Source: CAIWHR01 sp963734055 (GTDB taxonomy: Bacteria > Pseudomonadota > Gammaproteobacteria > Burkholderiales > Casimicrobiaceae). Taken from it: a stretch of 64,000 bases of DNA. Each line of letters opens with the position of its first letter. Position 1 is the first letter of the stretch. Of this stretch, positions 17,968 to 26,934 are shown in pieces. The position numbers were made by a program, and so were the translations under genes. The stretch is from positions 62,001 through 126,000 of the forward strand of contig CAVTFQ010000012.1 in assembly GCA_963734055.1 (NCBI GenBank), given 5' to 3'. Under the pieces are notes generated by a model, which had not been told where the DNA came from, did not search any database, and saw only the letters and a program-made list of their open reading frames with translations.

Positions 17968-18740
17968 TCGCAACGGCCGGGCAAACCCCGGTAGTGGTAG
18001 GCGTACACCGTCGCGAAGCCGAGCTTGCGGTAGATCGCAAGGGCAGGCGCGTTGTCCGCGCTCACCTGCAGATACGCCGCGTGCGCGCCGTGCTGCCACG
18101 CCCACGACAAGAGCGACGTGCAGGCGAGCGTCGCGTAACCGTGGCCGCGCGCCGCTTCCGCGGTGACGACGTCGTACAGTCCGGCGAGATCGCCTTCGAC
18201 CACGACCTGCGCGGTGCAGACCACTTCCTCGCCGGCACGCACCGCGACGGAGCGCTTTTCGAGCGCGGAATTCTGGAGGCGCTCGCGATGGGCATCGCGT
18301 TGCGCCGCCGCCGAAGCGCGCAACGTTCCGACGGCCTCGACGAACGCGTCCACGCCAAGCGGCTCGATCGAGACATCGTCGCCGGCCGCCGGAACCTCGG
18401 GCGCCCGCGCGAGCGCGGCCGCCTGCACGAGCGTCTCCTCGAACGGAACGTAGCCGCGCGCGCCGAGCGCCGCCTCGAGCTCGGCCGGGCGGTCGAAGGG
18501 CGTCATCCGGAACAAGGGCGCAAGCCCGTGCTGCGCGTAGATACGCTCGCAATGCTCGATCTTGCGGTCGACCGGCAGCGTCGAGCCGAAATGCGCATTG
18601 ACGCTGCGCGCGCGCTTCGCCTTGCCGGCGGACAGGCGAAGGAGCCATCCGTCGTAGAAGAGCTGCCGCTGCGTCTGCAGCGCGTTGAGCCCGGCCTCCT
18701 CGATCCGGCGCGCGTCGGTCAAGCGAGCAACCGCTGGCAC
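17964..18740 (-). CDS. GNAT family N-acetyltransferase (two-lobe)
   Basis: An acetyltransferase of up to 258 residues. The C-terminal half has the GNAT acetyl-CoA motif A (LYDVVTAEAARGHGYATLACTSLLSWAWQHGA) and the closing motif VSADNAPALAIYRKLGFATVYAYHYR. The N-terminal half (LFYDGWLLRLSAGKAKRARSVNA) belongs to a class of larger GNATs often found near pgpA/pncC in betaproteobacteria; substrate unknown. The start is uncertain. GTG at 18740 overlaps pgpA by 22 bp and has no ribosome site, while TTG at 18722 overlaps the pgpA stop as TTGA, the kind of coupling used by its neighbours. The gene ends in an ATGA overlap with pncC. Confidence 0.82.
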   Translation of the reverse strand: MPAVARLTDARRIEEAGLNALQTQRQLFYDGWLLRLSAGKAKRARSVNAHFGSTLPVDRKIEHCERIYAQHGLAPLFRMTPFDRPAELEAALGARGYVPFEETLVQAAALARAPEVPAAGDDVSIEPLGVDAFVEAVGTLRASAAAQRDAHRERLQNSALEKRSVAVRAGEEVVCTAQVVVEGDLAGLYDVVTAEAARGHGYATLACTSLLSWAWQHGAHAAYLQVSADNAPALAIYRKLGFATVYAYHYRGLPGRCE

Positions 18741-19207
18741 AGCGCGAACGCGAGCAGGGTGTAGCCGGCCGCGAGCAGGTCGTCAAGCATCACGCCGACG
18801 CCGTTCTTGAGCGCGGCGTCGAGCTGCCGGATCGGCGGCGGCTTCAGGATGTCGAAGAGGCGGAAGAGCAGGAACGCGAAGGCGACGCGAAGGGGCTCGT
18901 CGCCGACGAACCAGAGCACGAGCAGGAAGGCCACGACCTCGTCGATGACGATCGCGCCGTGATCGGGGACGCCGAGCGCGCGCCCGGTGACGCCGGCCGC
19001 CCAGGCGCCAACCACCGCGAGGGCAACGATCGCGGCCAGGAACACGGCGTCCGACGTGTACGTTCGCAAGCCGGCGGCGAGCGGAATCGCGACCAGGGTG
19101 CCGAACGTTCCCGGCGCCACCGGAGAGAGCCCGGCACCGAAGCCGAGCGCAATGAAGTGCGCGGGATGGCTGACGAGGAAGCGCGGCAGAGGCGCGGCGG
19201 CGCTCAT
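18719..19207 (-). CDS. pgpA: phosphatidylglycerophosphatase A
   Basis: A 162-residue inner-membrane phosphatase that makes phosphatidylglycerol from its phosphate. GLSPVAPGTFGTLVAIPLAAGL and the active-site segment DHGAIVIDEVVAFLLVLWF are hallmark PgpA motifs, with a further helix FLLFRLFDILKPPPIRQLD and the basic/acidic turn GVGVMLDDLLAAGYTLL. Several transmembrane helices fit the family. Its ATG overlaps the thiL stop (ATGA), and it is followed by the GNAT gene, so it sits inside a tightly packed thiL-pgpA-GNAT-pncC run. Confidence 0.95.
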   Translation of the reverse strand: MSAAAPLPRFLVSHPAHFIALGFGAGLSPVAPGTFGTLVAIPLAAGLRTYTSDAVFLAAIVALAVVGAWAAGVTGRALGVPDHGAIVIDEVVAFLLVLWFVGDEPLRVAFAFLLFRLFDILKPPPIRQLDAALKNGVGVMLDDLLAAGYTLLAFALCQRLLA

Positions 19208-20181
19208 GCTTCGTCGCCGAAATGATCGAACGCGCGCGGCAGCGGGAACAGCGGCGCACCGTTCTCGCCGGCGACGACGAGCCCGGCTTCGCGCACGATG
19301 GAGCCGACTCGCGTGAGCGGCAACGGCAACACCGCGGCGATCGCCTCGACCTGCGCGGCCTTCGCCCGCGGCGCCGTGAACAGGAGCTCGTAGTCGTCGC
19401 CCCCCGCGAGCAGGCATTCGAGCGCGAGCGCGCGCTCGGTGCCGTCGAGCTTCGCCGCGAGGGCAGGCGATCGCGGAACCGCGGCGAGCTCGATGCGCGC
19501 CCCGACATGCGAGCGGTCGAGCACGTGCCCGAGATCGCCGGTGAGCCCGTCCGAGACGTCGATCGCCGCGCTCGCGACGCCGCGCAACGCGAGGCCCAGC
19601 GCCACCCTCGGCTGCGGTCGATCGAGACGTTCGCGACACGCGCAGAGGGCGGCGGCGGCGAGCGTCGTGCGTCCGGCGAGCGCCGCGACTGCGAGCGCCG
19701 CGTCGCCGAGCGTGCCCGAGACCCAGACGTCGTCACCCGGCTTCGCATGACCTCGCGTGAGCGCCGCGCCGGCGGGCACTTCGCCCAGGATCGTGACGCA
19801 GAGGTTGCGCGGCCCACGCGTCGTGTCGCCGCCCACGAGGTCGACGCCGTTCGCGTCGGCGAGCGCGAGGAATCCCTTCGCGAAGGCCTTGAGCCACGCC
19901 GGGTCGGCGTCGGGCAGCGCGCCCGCGAGGAGCGCCCAGCGCGGCGTCGCGCCCATCGCCGCGAGATCGGACAGGTTCACCGCGAGCGTCTTGTGCCCGA
20001 GCGCCTCGGCATCCGCACCCGCAACGAAGTGCCGCCCTTCGACCAGCATGTCGACCGAGGCGGCCAGCTCGCAACCGGGTGTCGGCACGACGAGCGCGGC
20101 GTCATCCCCCACGCCGAGCGCGACCGACCGCGAACGCGGCGGCCGCGTGAAATAGCGCGCGATCAGCTCGAATTCGTTCAC
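19204..20181 (-). CDS. thiL: thiamine-monophosphate kinase
   Basis: A 325-residue AIR-synthase-fold kinase that phosphorylates thiamine monophosphate to the active diphosphate. MNEFELIARYF, GVGDDAALV, the Mg-binding VDMLVEGRHF, LAVNLSDLAAMGATP, DLVGGDTTRGP and DVSDGLTGDLGHVLDRSHVGARI are all standard ThiL motifs in the right order. The length is normal. nusB lies upstream and pgpA downstream with overlapping codons; nusB-thiL-pgpA is a widely conserved order. It stands about 110 bp after nusB, so it may have a minor promoter of its own. Confidence 0.96.
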   Translation of the reverse strand: MNEFELIARYFTRPPRSRSVALGVGDDAALVVPTPGCELAASVDMLVEGRHFVAGADAEALGHKTLAVNLSDLAAMGATPRWALLAGALPDADPAWLKAFAKGFLALADANGVDLVGGDTTRGPRNLCVTILGEVPAGAALTRGHAKPGDDVWVSGTLGDAALAVAALAGRTTLAAAALCACRERLDRPQPRVALGLALRGVASAAIDVSDGLTGDLGHVLDRSHVGARIELAAVPRSPALAAKLDGTERALALECLLAGGDDYELLFTAPRAKAAQVEAIAAVLPLPLTRVGSIVREAGLVVAGENGAPLFPLPRAFDHFGDEA

Positions 20182-20292
20182 CCGCGCATCTCAGCGTGCG
20201 AGAAGCCGTTGCTTTCCGGCCGGCGCGACCCACGGCGGGCTGCGGCTGCGACAGCGAACCGGCGCGGCGCGAGACAAGGCATGCAGGGAGGA

Positions 20293-20757
20293 TCAGCCGG
20301 CCGCGCCGGCCGCGCGTTCGCGTTCCGCCGCGAGGGCGCGGATCTCGTCGGCGCGGATCGCGCCCGCGAGCTTGTCGAGTACGCCGTTGACGAATTTGTG
20401 GCCATCGGTGCCGCCGTAGGACTTCGCGAGCTCGACGGCCTCGTTGATGACCACGCGGTAGGGAATCTCGGGCTGATGCGCGAGCTCCCACGCGCCGATG
20501 ACGAGAATCGAGCGCTCCACCGGCGAAAGCTCCGAGGCCGGCCGGTCGAGCCAGGGCGCGACGCGCGCGACGAGCGCTTCGTACTCGCCAATGACCCCCG
20601 ACCACAGCGCCTCGAAATAGGCGCCGTCCGCGAGCGCGAAGCCGCCGGCTTCCGCGAGCTGCGCGCGGATCGCCGCCGGCGCGTTGCCCGACAGTTGGCG
20701 CTGGTAGAGGCCCTGCAGCGCGAACTCGCGCGCCCGGCGGCGCGGACTAGATCTCAT
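20293..20757 (-). CDS. nusB: transcription antitermination factor NusB
   Basis: A 154-residue all-helical NusB protein, which with NusE (S10) binds boxA RNA in rRNA antitermination. RRRAREFALQGLYQRQLSGN is the typical first helix and basic patch, and LSPVERSILVIGAWELAHQPEIPYRVVINEAVELAKSYGGTDGHKFVNGVLDKLA is the diagnostic second half. The start overlaps the end of ribH by 11 bp, as is usual for ribH-nusB pairs, so it belongs to the same transcript. Confidence 0.96.
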   Translation of the reverse strand: MRSSPRRRAREFALQGLYQRQLSGNAPAAIRAQLAEAGGFALADGAYFEALWSGVIGEYEALVARVAPWLDRPASELSPVERSILVIGAWELAHQPEIPYRVVINEAVELAKSYGGTDGHKFVNGVLDKLAGAIRADEIRALAAERERAAGAAG

Positions 20758-21214
20758 CGATCGCGTCGAGCAGGTTCGCGAGCTCGAGCGCCGCCTGCGT
20801 GGCCTCGTAGCCCTTCGTGTCCGCGCGGGCCCGCGCCTGCTCCTCGGTGTCGGTCGTCAGGATGCCGTTGCCGATCGGGATCCCGAACTCGAGCTGGACG
20901 CCGGCCAATCCGGACGCCGACTCGTTGGCGACGATCTCGAAGTGGTACGTCTCGCCGCGCACGACCGCGCCCAGCGCGACCAGCGCGTCGCAGTCGCCGG
21001 CCTGGGCGAGCCGCTGCAGCGCGAGCGGCGCCTCGAGCGCCCCCGGCACCGTGACGACGACGATGTCGCGCTCGGCGACCCCCGCTTCGGCGCAGGCGCG
21101 GAGCGCGCCCGCGAGCAGCGTCTCGCCGATCGGGCCGTTGAACCGCGCCATCACGATGCCGACGCGACGGTCCCGTCCGGACGGATTGGGAGCAATGCGC
21201 TTGACGTCGGACAT
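20747..21214 (-). CDS. ribH: 6,7-dimethyl-8-ribityllumazine synthase
   Basis: A 155-residue lumazine synthase that condenses 5-amino-6-ribitylaminouracil with dihydroxybutanone phosphate, the penultimate riboflavin step. VGIVMARFNGPIGETLLAGAL, VTVPGALEAPLALQRLA, ALGAVVRGETYHFEIVANESASGL (catalytic His in TYHFE) and IGNGILTTDTEEQA are family landmarks. It ends in an 11-bp overlap with nusB. The start codon lies just 2 bp from the edge of a palindromic element (21217-21484), so the usual ribosome site is replaced by the element's terminal GGGGGG tract. Confidence 0.96.
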   Translation of the reverse strand: MSDVKRIAPNPSGRDRRVGIVMARFNGPIGETLLAGALRACAEAGVAERDIVVVTVPGALEAPLALQRLAQAGDCDALVALGAVVRGETYHFEIVANESASGLAGVQLEFGIPIGNGILTTDTEEQARARADTKGYEATQAALELANLLDAIDEI

Positions 21215-21216
21215 GG

Positions 21217-21484
21217 GGGGTCTGCTCACGCTATGGCCGCAAACGCGAGCGGGTGGCATGGGCCGCCAATCAAGGCGCCTGACGAAGCCAAGACCGGGCG
21301 TCTTGGCGAGGAAGGCAACGCAGAGTGGCGCCCCAAGGCGCCCGCTCCCTGTGGGTTGCTGCCGAAAACGCACATCGCTGCGTTGCAAAGCCTCGCCGGG
21401 CAGCCGGCCCGGCTTCGTTTTGCGCCTTGCGCTGGGCGTTTTCGGCTGTGCAACGCGTTCGTGTCCATAGCGTGAGCAGGCCCC
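21217..21484. repeat. 268-bp palindromic intergenic element with 31-bp imperfect terminal inverted repeats
   Basis: The whole spacer between ribBA and ribH is bounded by 31-bp arms, 21217-21247 and 21454-21484, matching at 27 of 31 positions (core CTGCTCACGCTATGG). Inside are further dyads: GCCAAGAC/GTCTTGGC (21287-21307, 5-nt loop), GCAACGCAG/CTGCGTTGC (21315-21323 and 21378-21386) and GCCGAAAACGC/GCGTTTTCGGC (21361-21371 and 21436-21446). It carries no plausible gene. It ends 2 bp from the ribBA stop codon and 2 bp from the ribH start. It could be a MITE-like or REP-type mobile repeat, or a structured RNA within the transcript. It does not match the FMN riboswitch as I know it. Confidence 0.7.
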
Positions 21485-21486
21485 GC

Positions 21487-22593
21487 CTAGGAAGCCTTGC
21501 GCAGCGGCGGCTGCTCGAGATAGCCGGTCACCTCGAGGTCGAACCCGGTCATGCTCGGCATCTTGCGCGGCTTCGCCATGAGCCGCATCCGTCCGACGTT
21601 GAGATCGCGCAGGATCTGCGCGCCGATCCCGTAATTCAGGAGGTCGACCTTCGCCGACACCGGTGGCGCGTCGGCGATCGCGCGCTGGCGCAGCTCGGTC
21701 GCGCTTTCGGGCCGGTGCAGGAGGACCACGACGCCACGCCCGGCGTCGGAAATCGCCGCGAGCGCCGCGGGTATCGTCCACGAATGCGACGTGCTCGCGA
21801 CGTCCAGGAGATCCATCACGGACACCGGCTCGTGCACGCGGACGAGCGTCTCGGTGTCGGGCGACAGCGGCCCGCGCACCAGCACGAGGTGCGTGGCATC
21901 GGTCAGCTTGTCGCGGTAGACGACGAGCCGGAACGCGCCGTGCGCGGTCGTGAGCGGGCGCTCGGCGATCCGCTCGACGAGCGATTCCGTCCGGCTCCGG
22001 TAGTGGATCAGGTCGGCGATCGTGCCGATCTTGAGGCCGTGCGTGTGCGCGAACGCGAGGAGGTCGGGGAGCCGCGCCATCGTCCCGTCGTCGTTCATGA
22101 TCTCGCAGAGGACCGCCGTCGGATTGAGGCCCGCGAGCCGCATCAGGTCGCAGCACGCCTCGGTGTGGCCCGCGCGTACGAGCACGCCGCCGTCCTGCGC
22201 GATCAGCGGGAAGACGTGGCCGGGCTGCACGATGTCGTCCGGCGATGCGTCCGCTCGCGCGGCGACCTGCACGGTGCGCGCGCGGTCGGCCGCGGAGATG
22301 CCGGTCGCGATGCCCTCGGCGGCCTCGATCGACACCGTGAAATTGGTGCCGTGCACCGATCGGTTGTTGGCCGTCATCGGCGGCAGCCGCAGCCGCAGGG
22401 CATGCTCCGCGGTGATCGGCATGCAGATCAGGCCGCGCCCGTGCTTCGCGAGGAAGTTGATCTTCTCGGGCGTGACGAAGTCGGCGGCGAACACGAGGTC
22501 GCCCTCGTTCTCGCGGTCCTCCTCGTCGACGAGGATCACCATGCGGGCCGCCTTGAGGTCGGCGATGATCTCGGTCGTCGGGCTCAAGGTCAT
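21487..22593 (-). CDS. ribBA: RibBA-type 3,4-dihydroxy-2-butanone 4-phosphate synthase with degenerate GTP cyclohydrolase II domain
   Basis: A 368-residue two-domain protein. Residues ~1-205 are a full DHBP synthase that turns ribulose 5-phosphate into dihydroxybutanone phosphate: DEEDRENEGDLVFAADFVTPEKI (metal-binding Glu), PPMTANNRSVHGTNFTVSI and RAGHTEACCDLMRLAGL. The C-terminal ~165 residues align with GTP cyclohydrolase II in length, but the zinc motif normally written as C-x(2)-GD...C-x-C is missing: the segment reads VRVHEPVSVMDLLDVASTSH. The second domain is therefore probably inactive as a cyclohydrolase, and a separate RibA is expected elsewhere. It leads the ribBA-ribH-nusB group. 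Confidence 0.93.
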   Translation of the reverse strand: MTLSPTTEIIADLKAARMVILVDEEDRENEGDLVFAADFVTPEKINFLAKHGRGLICMPITAEHALRLRLPPMTANNRSVHGTNFTVSIEAAEGIATGISAADRARTVQVAARADASPDDIVQPGHVFPLIAQDGGVLVRAGHTEACCDLMRLAGLNPTAVLCEIMNDDGTMARLPDLLAFAHTHGLKIGTIADLIHYRSRTESLVERIAERPLTTAHGAFRLVVYRDKLTDATHLVLVRGPLSPDTETLVRVHEPVSVMDLLDVASTSHSWTIPAALAAISDAGRGVVVLLHRPESATELRQRAIADAPPVSAKVDLLNYGIGAQILRDLNVGRMRLMAKPRKMPSMTGFDLEVTGYLEQPPLRKAS

Positions 22594-22649
22594 GGCGGCG
22601 GATCGAAGCGGGAAAGCCGCATTTTACCCCGCGCCGCGGCGGGCCGCGG

Positions 22650-25600
22650 TCAGGCGGCCGCCGGCACGACGAGGGGCGCCGGCGCGCGGACGCGGAACCA
22701 CGCCGCGTAGAGCGCCGGCAGGAAGCCCAGCGTCAGCACCGTCGCCGCCAGGAGGCCGCCCATCATCGCGACCGCCATCGGCCCGAAGAACGCGCTCCGC
22801 ACGAGCGGGATCATTCCGAGCACGGCGGCGGCGGCGGTGAGCACGATCGGCCGGAAGCGGCGCGTCGTGGCGCCGACGATCGCGTCCTGCGGAGCGATGC
22901 CCGCGACGATGTCCTGCTCGATCTGGTCGACCAGGATGATCGAGTTGCGCATGATGATGCCCGACAGCGCGATCGTGCCCAGCATCGCGACGAAGCCGAA
23001 CGGCAGCCCGAACACCAGCAGGCCCGCGGTCACGCCGATCAGCCCCAGCGGCGCCGTCAGCACGACCATCACCGTGCGCGAGAAGCTCCGGAGCTGGATG
23101 ACGAGCAGCGTAACGATGACGAACACCATGAGCGGCACGCCGGCGACGATCGACGACTGGCCGCGCGCCGAGTCCTCCACGGCCCCGCCGACCTCGATCC
23201 GGTAGCCCAACGGCAGCGACGCGCGGAGCGCGGCGAGCCTCGGGTCGATGCGCTTCGCGACGTCGGGCCCCTGCGCGTCGCCCAGCACGTCGGCGCGGAC
23301 CGTGACCGTCGGCAGCCGGTCGCGCCGCCAGAGGATGCCGTCCTCCTGCTCGTAGCGGATGTCGGCGATCTGCGTGATCGGCACCGCCTTGCCGGCGCGC
23401 GTCGGCAGCGCGAGGTCCTTGAGGAACGAAAGCCGCGCGCGCTCCGGCGCCGCGCCGCGCAGCAGCACCTCGATCTGCTTGTCGCGGTCGCGGACGTAGG
23501 TGACCGTGAGGCCGGACACCGAATTGTTGAGAAACGCCGCGAGGTCCTGCGACGAGAAGCCGAGCACGCGCGCCTTGTTCTGGTCGACCGCGAGCCGGAT
23601 CACCTTCGTCGGCTCGTCGGAGTCGAACTGCGCGTTGGTGACCTCGGGGTCGGCGCGCACGACGGCCATCACCTGCTGCGCGATCGCCCGCACCCGCGCG
23701 AAGTCCTCGCCCGAGACGCGGAGCTGGACTGGGAAGCCGACCGGCGGCCCGTTCTCGAGGCGCGAGACGCGGCCGCGCAGCTCCGGAAAGTCGTCGTCGA
23801 AGAGCTGGATCAGCCGCGCGCGCACCCGCTCGCGCTCCTGGTTCGACTTGGCGACAAGCACGAACTGCGCGAAATTCGACGCCTGCAGCTGCTGGTCGAG
23901 CGGCAGGTAGAATCGCGGGCTGCCGACGCCGACGTAGGCGACGTAGCTCTCGATGCCGGACTCCTCGTCGAGGATCGATTCCATCTTCTTGGCTTCGGCG
24001 AGCGTCGCCGCGAACGAGCTGCCCTCGGGCAGCCTGAGATCGACGATCAGCTCCGGCCGCGACGACGACGGGAAGAACTGCTGGGGCACGAAGCGGAAGG
24101 CGGCGAGCGACAGCGCGAACGCGGCGAGCGTCGCGCCGATGACGACGTACCGATGCGCGACGCTCCACGCGACGAGCCCGCGGAAGCGGCGGTAGAACGG
24201 CGTGTCGTAGACGTCAGCGGGATGGCCGTGCGCGGGAGCGTCGGGTGCCGGCTCCGGCCGCCCTCGGAACCGGGCATAGAGCCGCTTGGCGAGCGAGGCG
24301 CTCCGCGGCGCCGTGAAATCCGGCAGCATCCGGTAGCCAAGGTACGGGATCGCGATCACCGCGACGAACCACGACGCGATCAGCGCGATCGCCGACACCT
24401 CGAACAGCGAGCGCGTGTATTCGCCCGTCGAGCTCTGCGCCGTGGCAATCGGCAGGAACCCGGCCACCGTCACCAGCGTGCCGGTCAGCATCGGGAACGC
24501 GGTGCTCGCGTAGGCGAAGCTCGCCGCGCGGAAGCGGTCGAGGCCCTGCTCGAGCTTGATCGCCATCATCTCGACCGCGATGATCGCATCGTCGACCAGG
24601 AGCCCGAGCGTCAGGATCAGCGCGCCGAGCGAGATCTTGTGGAGGCCGATGCCGAACAGGTACATGAACACGAAGGTCATCGCCAGCACGAGCGGGATCG
24701 ACACGGCGACGACCAAGCCCGTGCGCAGGCCGAGGCTCACGAGCGAGACGGCGAGCACGATCGCCACGGCTTCGGCGAGCGAGCGGACGAACTCGCGCAC
24801 CGAGCGCGCGACCGCACGGGGCATGCTCGCGACGTGGCCGATCTCGACGCCCGCCGGCAGCTGCGCCTCGATCTGCGCGAGCTTCGCGTCGAGCGCCTTC
24901 CCAAGCTCGATCACGTCGCCGCCCTTCACCATCGTCACGCCGATGCCGAGGGCCTCGCGCCCGTGCCAGCGCATCTTCTGCTGCGGCGGGTCGACGTAGC
25001 CGCGCGTCACCTCCGCGATGTCGCCCAGCCGGAACAGCCGCCCGTTCGCGCGGATCGCGATGTCGCGCACGGCGTCCTCGGAATCGAGGGCGCCCGTGGG
25101 GCGGAGGTAGATGCGATCGGTCGCCGTCTCGAAGGCCCCTGCGGCCGCCATCGCGTTCTGCGCAGCCAAGGTCTGCACGATCTGGCCCGGCTCGACACCG
25201 AGCAGCGCGAGCCGCGCGTTCGACAGCTCGACGAAGATCTTCTCCTCCTGCTCGCCGATGAAGTCGACCTTGGCGACGCCGCGGACGCGCAGCAGCTCGG
25301 CACGCACGCGGTCGCCGAACTCCTTGAGATCGCGATAGCCGAAACCCTCCCCGGTGAGCGCATAAATGTTCGTGTAGGTGTCGCCGAACTCGTCGTTGAA
25401 GTACGGCCCCCGAATCCCGGTGGGCAGCGTGCCGCGGATGTCGCCGATCTTCTTGCGCGCCTGGTACTGAAGGTCGGGGATCGCCGAGGCCGGCAGCGTG
25501 TCCTTGAACGAAACAAAGACGAGCGACTCGCCGGGCCGCGAATAGCTCCGCACCCATTCGAGCGGCAGCTCCTGCAGCTTGCGCTCGATGCGATCGGTGA

Positions 25601-25793
25601 CCTGCTCCTCGACGTCGCGCGGCGACGCACCGGGCCAGGTCGTCTTGACGACCATGACCTTGAACGTGAACGGCGGATCCTCGGACTGGCCGAGGCGGCC
25701 GTACGCGAACGCGCCGGCGAGCGCGAACACGGCAATCAGGTAGACGACGAGCGAGCGGTGATGGAGCGCCCACTCCGAGAGGTTGAACCGCAT
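22650..25793 (-). CDS. RND multidrug efflux permease (AcrB/HAE-1 family)
   Basis: A 1047-residue inner-membrane proton-driven efflux pump. The N-terminus has the first helix (SLVVYLIAVFALAGAFAYGRL) followed by the GQSEDPPFTFKVMVVKTTWPG opening of the porter domain. The TM4 relay LGALILTLGLLVDDAIIAVEMM near residue 400 carries the paired Asp, and there are two large periplasmic loops. The C-terminal half repeats the plan with LRNSIILVDQ-like residues IIMRNSIILVDQIEQ. The start at 25793 is preceded by GAGG at 8 nt. It follows the membrane-fusion gene by 22 bp, and no outer-membrane channel gene is present, so it must borrow one such as a TolC homologue. Drug range is unknown. Confidence 0.93.
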   Translation of the reverse strand: MRFNLSEWALHHRSLVVYLIAVFALAGAFAYGRLGQSEDPPFTFKVMVVKTTWPGASPRDVEEQVTDRIERKLQELPLEWVRSYSRPGESLVFVSFKDTLPASAIPDLQYQARKKIGDIRGTLPTGIRGPYFNDEFGDTYTNIYALTGEGFGYRDLKEFGDRVRAELLRVRGVAKVDFIGEQEEKIFVELSNARLALLGVEPGQIVQTLAAQNAMAAAGAFETATDRIYLRPTGALDSEDAVRDIAIRANGRLFRLGDIAEVTRGYVDPPQQKMRWHGREALGIGVTMVKGGDVIELGKALDAKLAQIEAQLPAGVEIGHVASMPRAVARSVREFVRSLAEAVAIVLAVSLVSLGLRTGLVVAVSIPLVLAMTFVFMYLFGIGLHKISLGALILTLGLLVDDAIIAVEMMAIKLEQGLDRFRAASFAYASTAFPMLTGTLVTVAGFLPIATAQSSTGEYTRSLFEVSAIALIASWFVAVIAIPYLGYRMLPDFTAPRSASLAKRLYARFRGRPEPAPDAPAHGHPADVYDTPFYRRFRGLVAWSVAHRYVVIGATLAAFALSLAAFRFVPQQFFPSSSRPELIVDLRLPEGSSFAATLAEAKKMESILDEESGIESYVAYVGVGSPRFYLPLDQQLQASNFAQFVLVAKSNQERERVRARLIQLFDDDFPELRGRVSRLENGPPVGFPVQLRVSGEDFARVRAIAQQVMAVVRADPEVTNAQFDSDEPTKVIRLAVDQNKARVLGFSSQDLAAFLNNSVSGLTVTYVRDRDKQIEVLLRGAAPERARLSFLKDLALPTRAGKAVPITQIADIRYEQEDGILWRRDRLPTVTVRADVLGDAQGPDVAKRIDPRLAALRASLPLGYRIEVGGAVEDSARGQSSIVAGVPLMVFVIVTLLVIQLRSFSRTVMVVLTAPLGLIGVTAGLLVFGLPFGFVAMLGTIALSGIIMRNSIILVDQIEQDIVAGIAPQDAIVGATTRRFRPIVLTAAAAVLGMIPLVRSAFFGPMAVAMMGGLLAATVLTLGFLPALYAAWFRVRAPAPLVVPAAA

Positions 25794-25815
25794 CCGCGAG
25801 CCTCGCTGGGCGGGA

Positions 25816-26934
25816 TCAGCCGCGGGCGCTGGATGCGACGGCCGGGGCCGGGTGTCCTGCCGCCTCGTACGGACGCACGCGCTGGCCTTCGTAGAGCTTG
25901 TTCGCACCGGTCGCGACGACCCACTCGCCTGCGGCGAGCCCCGAGGCGATCACGACGCCGTCCTCGCGGTACTGCGCGATCGTCACCGGTCGCAGCGCCA
26001 CCTTGCCGGCGCGCGGGTCGAACACCCAGACTGCGGGCCGCCCGTCACCCGTCTGGTAGACCGAGGTCGAAGGCAGCAGGCTCGTCGATTGCGCGCTGCG
26101 GGCGGCGAGGACGACGTTGGCCGTCATCCCCCACTGCAGCGCCGGCGCGGGATCGGCGACCGACACGCGCACCGCGAACGTCCGCGTCACCGGGTCGACC
26201 GCCGGCGCGATCTCGCGCACTGTCGCGCGATAAGGCTTCTGCGGTTCAGCGACCAGTACGACGACGATCTGCTCGGCGCGCGTGAGCTCGGCGAGCCGCC
26301 CCTCGGGCACCGCGATCGCGACCTCGCGCTCGGTCTCCCGCGCGTGCCGCATCACCGGCTGCCCCGCCGCGACCACCTGGCCCGCCTCGGCGGTGACCGC
26401 CGTGATCACGCCGTCCTCCGGCGCGACCAGCGTCGCGTACGCCGTCTGATTCTGCGTCACGGCGAGGTTGGCCTTCGCCTGCGCGAGCTTCGCGCGATTG
26501 GTGTTCATCGCGTTGCGCTTCGCGTCGAGCGCGGAGGCGCTCACGAACTTCTGGTCGAGCAGGCTCTGATAGCGCTGGTACTCGGCACGCGCGAAGTCGT
26601 ACTCGTTCTGGGCGGCGGTCACCTGCGCCCGTGCGGCCTCGGCCTGCAGCCCGACGTCGGCCGGATCGAGGCGCGCGAGCACCTGTCCCTTGGTCACGCG
26701 CGCGCCGGCGTCGACCGCGCGGAGGACGATCTTGCCGGGAATGCGGAACGCGAGGTCGGACTCGTAGCGTGGCTTCACCTCGCCCGCGAACACGGTGGTT
26801 TCGGTACCGCTGCCGGCAATCACCTGGGCCAGCATCACCGGGCGCGCGGCTTCCGACGGCGGCTCGTGCTTGGCGCAGCCGGCCAGGACCATCGACGTCA
26901 CAGCGATCAGGACCATCGCGACGGCGGGTTTCAT
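25816..26934 (-). CDS. efflux RND transporter periplasmic adaptor (membrane fusion) lipoprotein
   Basis: A 372-residue HlyD/AcrA-type adaptor that links the RND pump to an outer-membrane channel. The signal ends in a lipobox (VLAGC), so it should be anchored to the inner-membrane lipid. Next come the barrel-sandwich half SDLAFRIPGKIVLRAVDAGARVTKGQVLARLD, a coiled-coil hairpin rich in Ala/Gln (about residues 95-170), the second lipoyl half VAPEDGVITAVTAEAGQVV, and the beta-barrel. Its ATG overlaps the tetR stop (ATGA), so it is translationally coupled to its regulator and shares its promoter. Confidence 0.93.
   Translation of the reverse strand: MKPAVAMVLIAVTSMVLAGCAKHEPPSEAARPVMLAQVIAGSGTETTVFAGEVKPRYESDLAFRIPGKIVLRAVDAGARVTKGQVLARLDPADVGLQAEAARAQVTAAQNEYDFARAEYQRYQSLLDQKFVSASALDAKRNAMNTNRAKLAQAKANLAVTQNQTAYATLVAPEDGVITAVTAEAGQVVAAGQPVMRHARETEREVAIAVPEGRLAELTRAEQIVVVLVAEPQKPYRATVREIAPAVDPVTRTFAVRVSVADPAPALQWGMTANVVLAARSAQSTSLLPSTSVYQTGDGRPAVWVFDPRAGKVALRPVTIAQYREDGVVIASGLAAGEWVVATGANKLYEGQRVRPYEAAGHPAPAVASSARG

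Noticed and set aside
21215..21486. FMN riboswitch in the riboflavin locus
   Set aside because: The expected conserved FMN aptamer sequences were not found; the spacer is instead a palindromic repeat, and it is inside the ribBA-ribH transcript rather than in front of ribBA.
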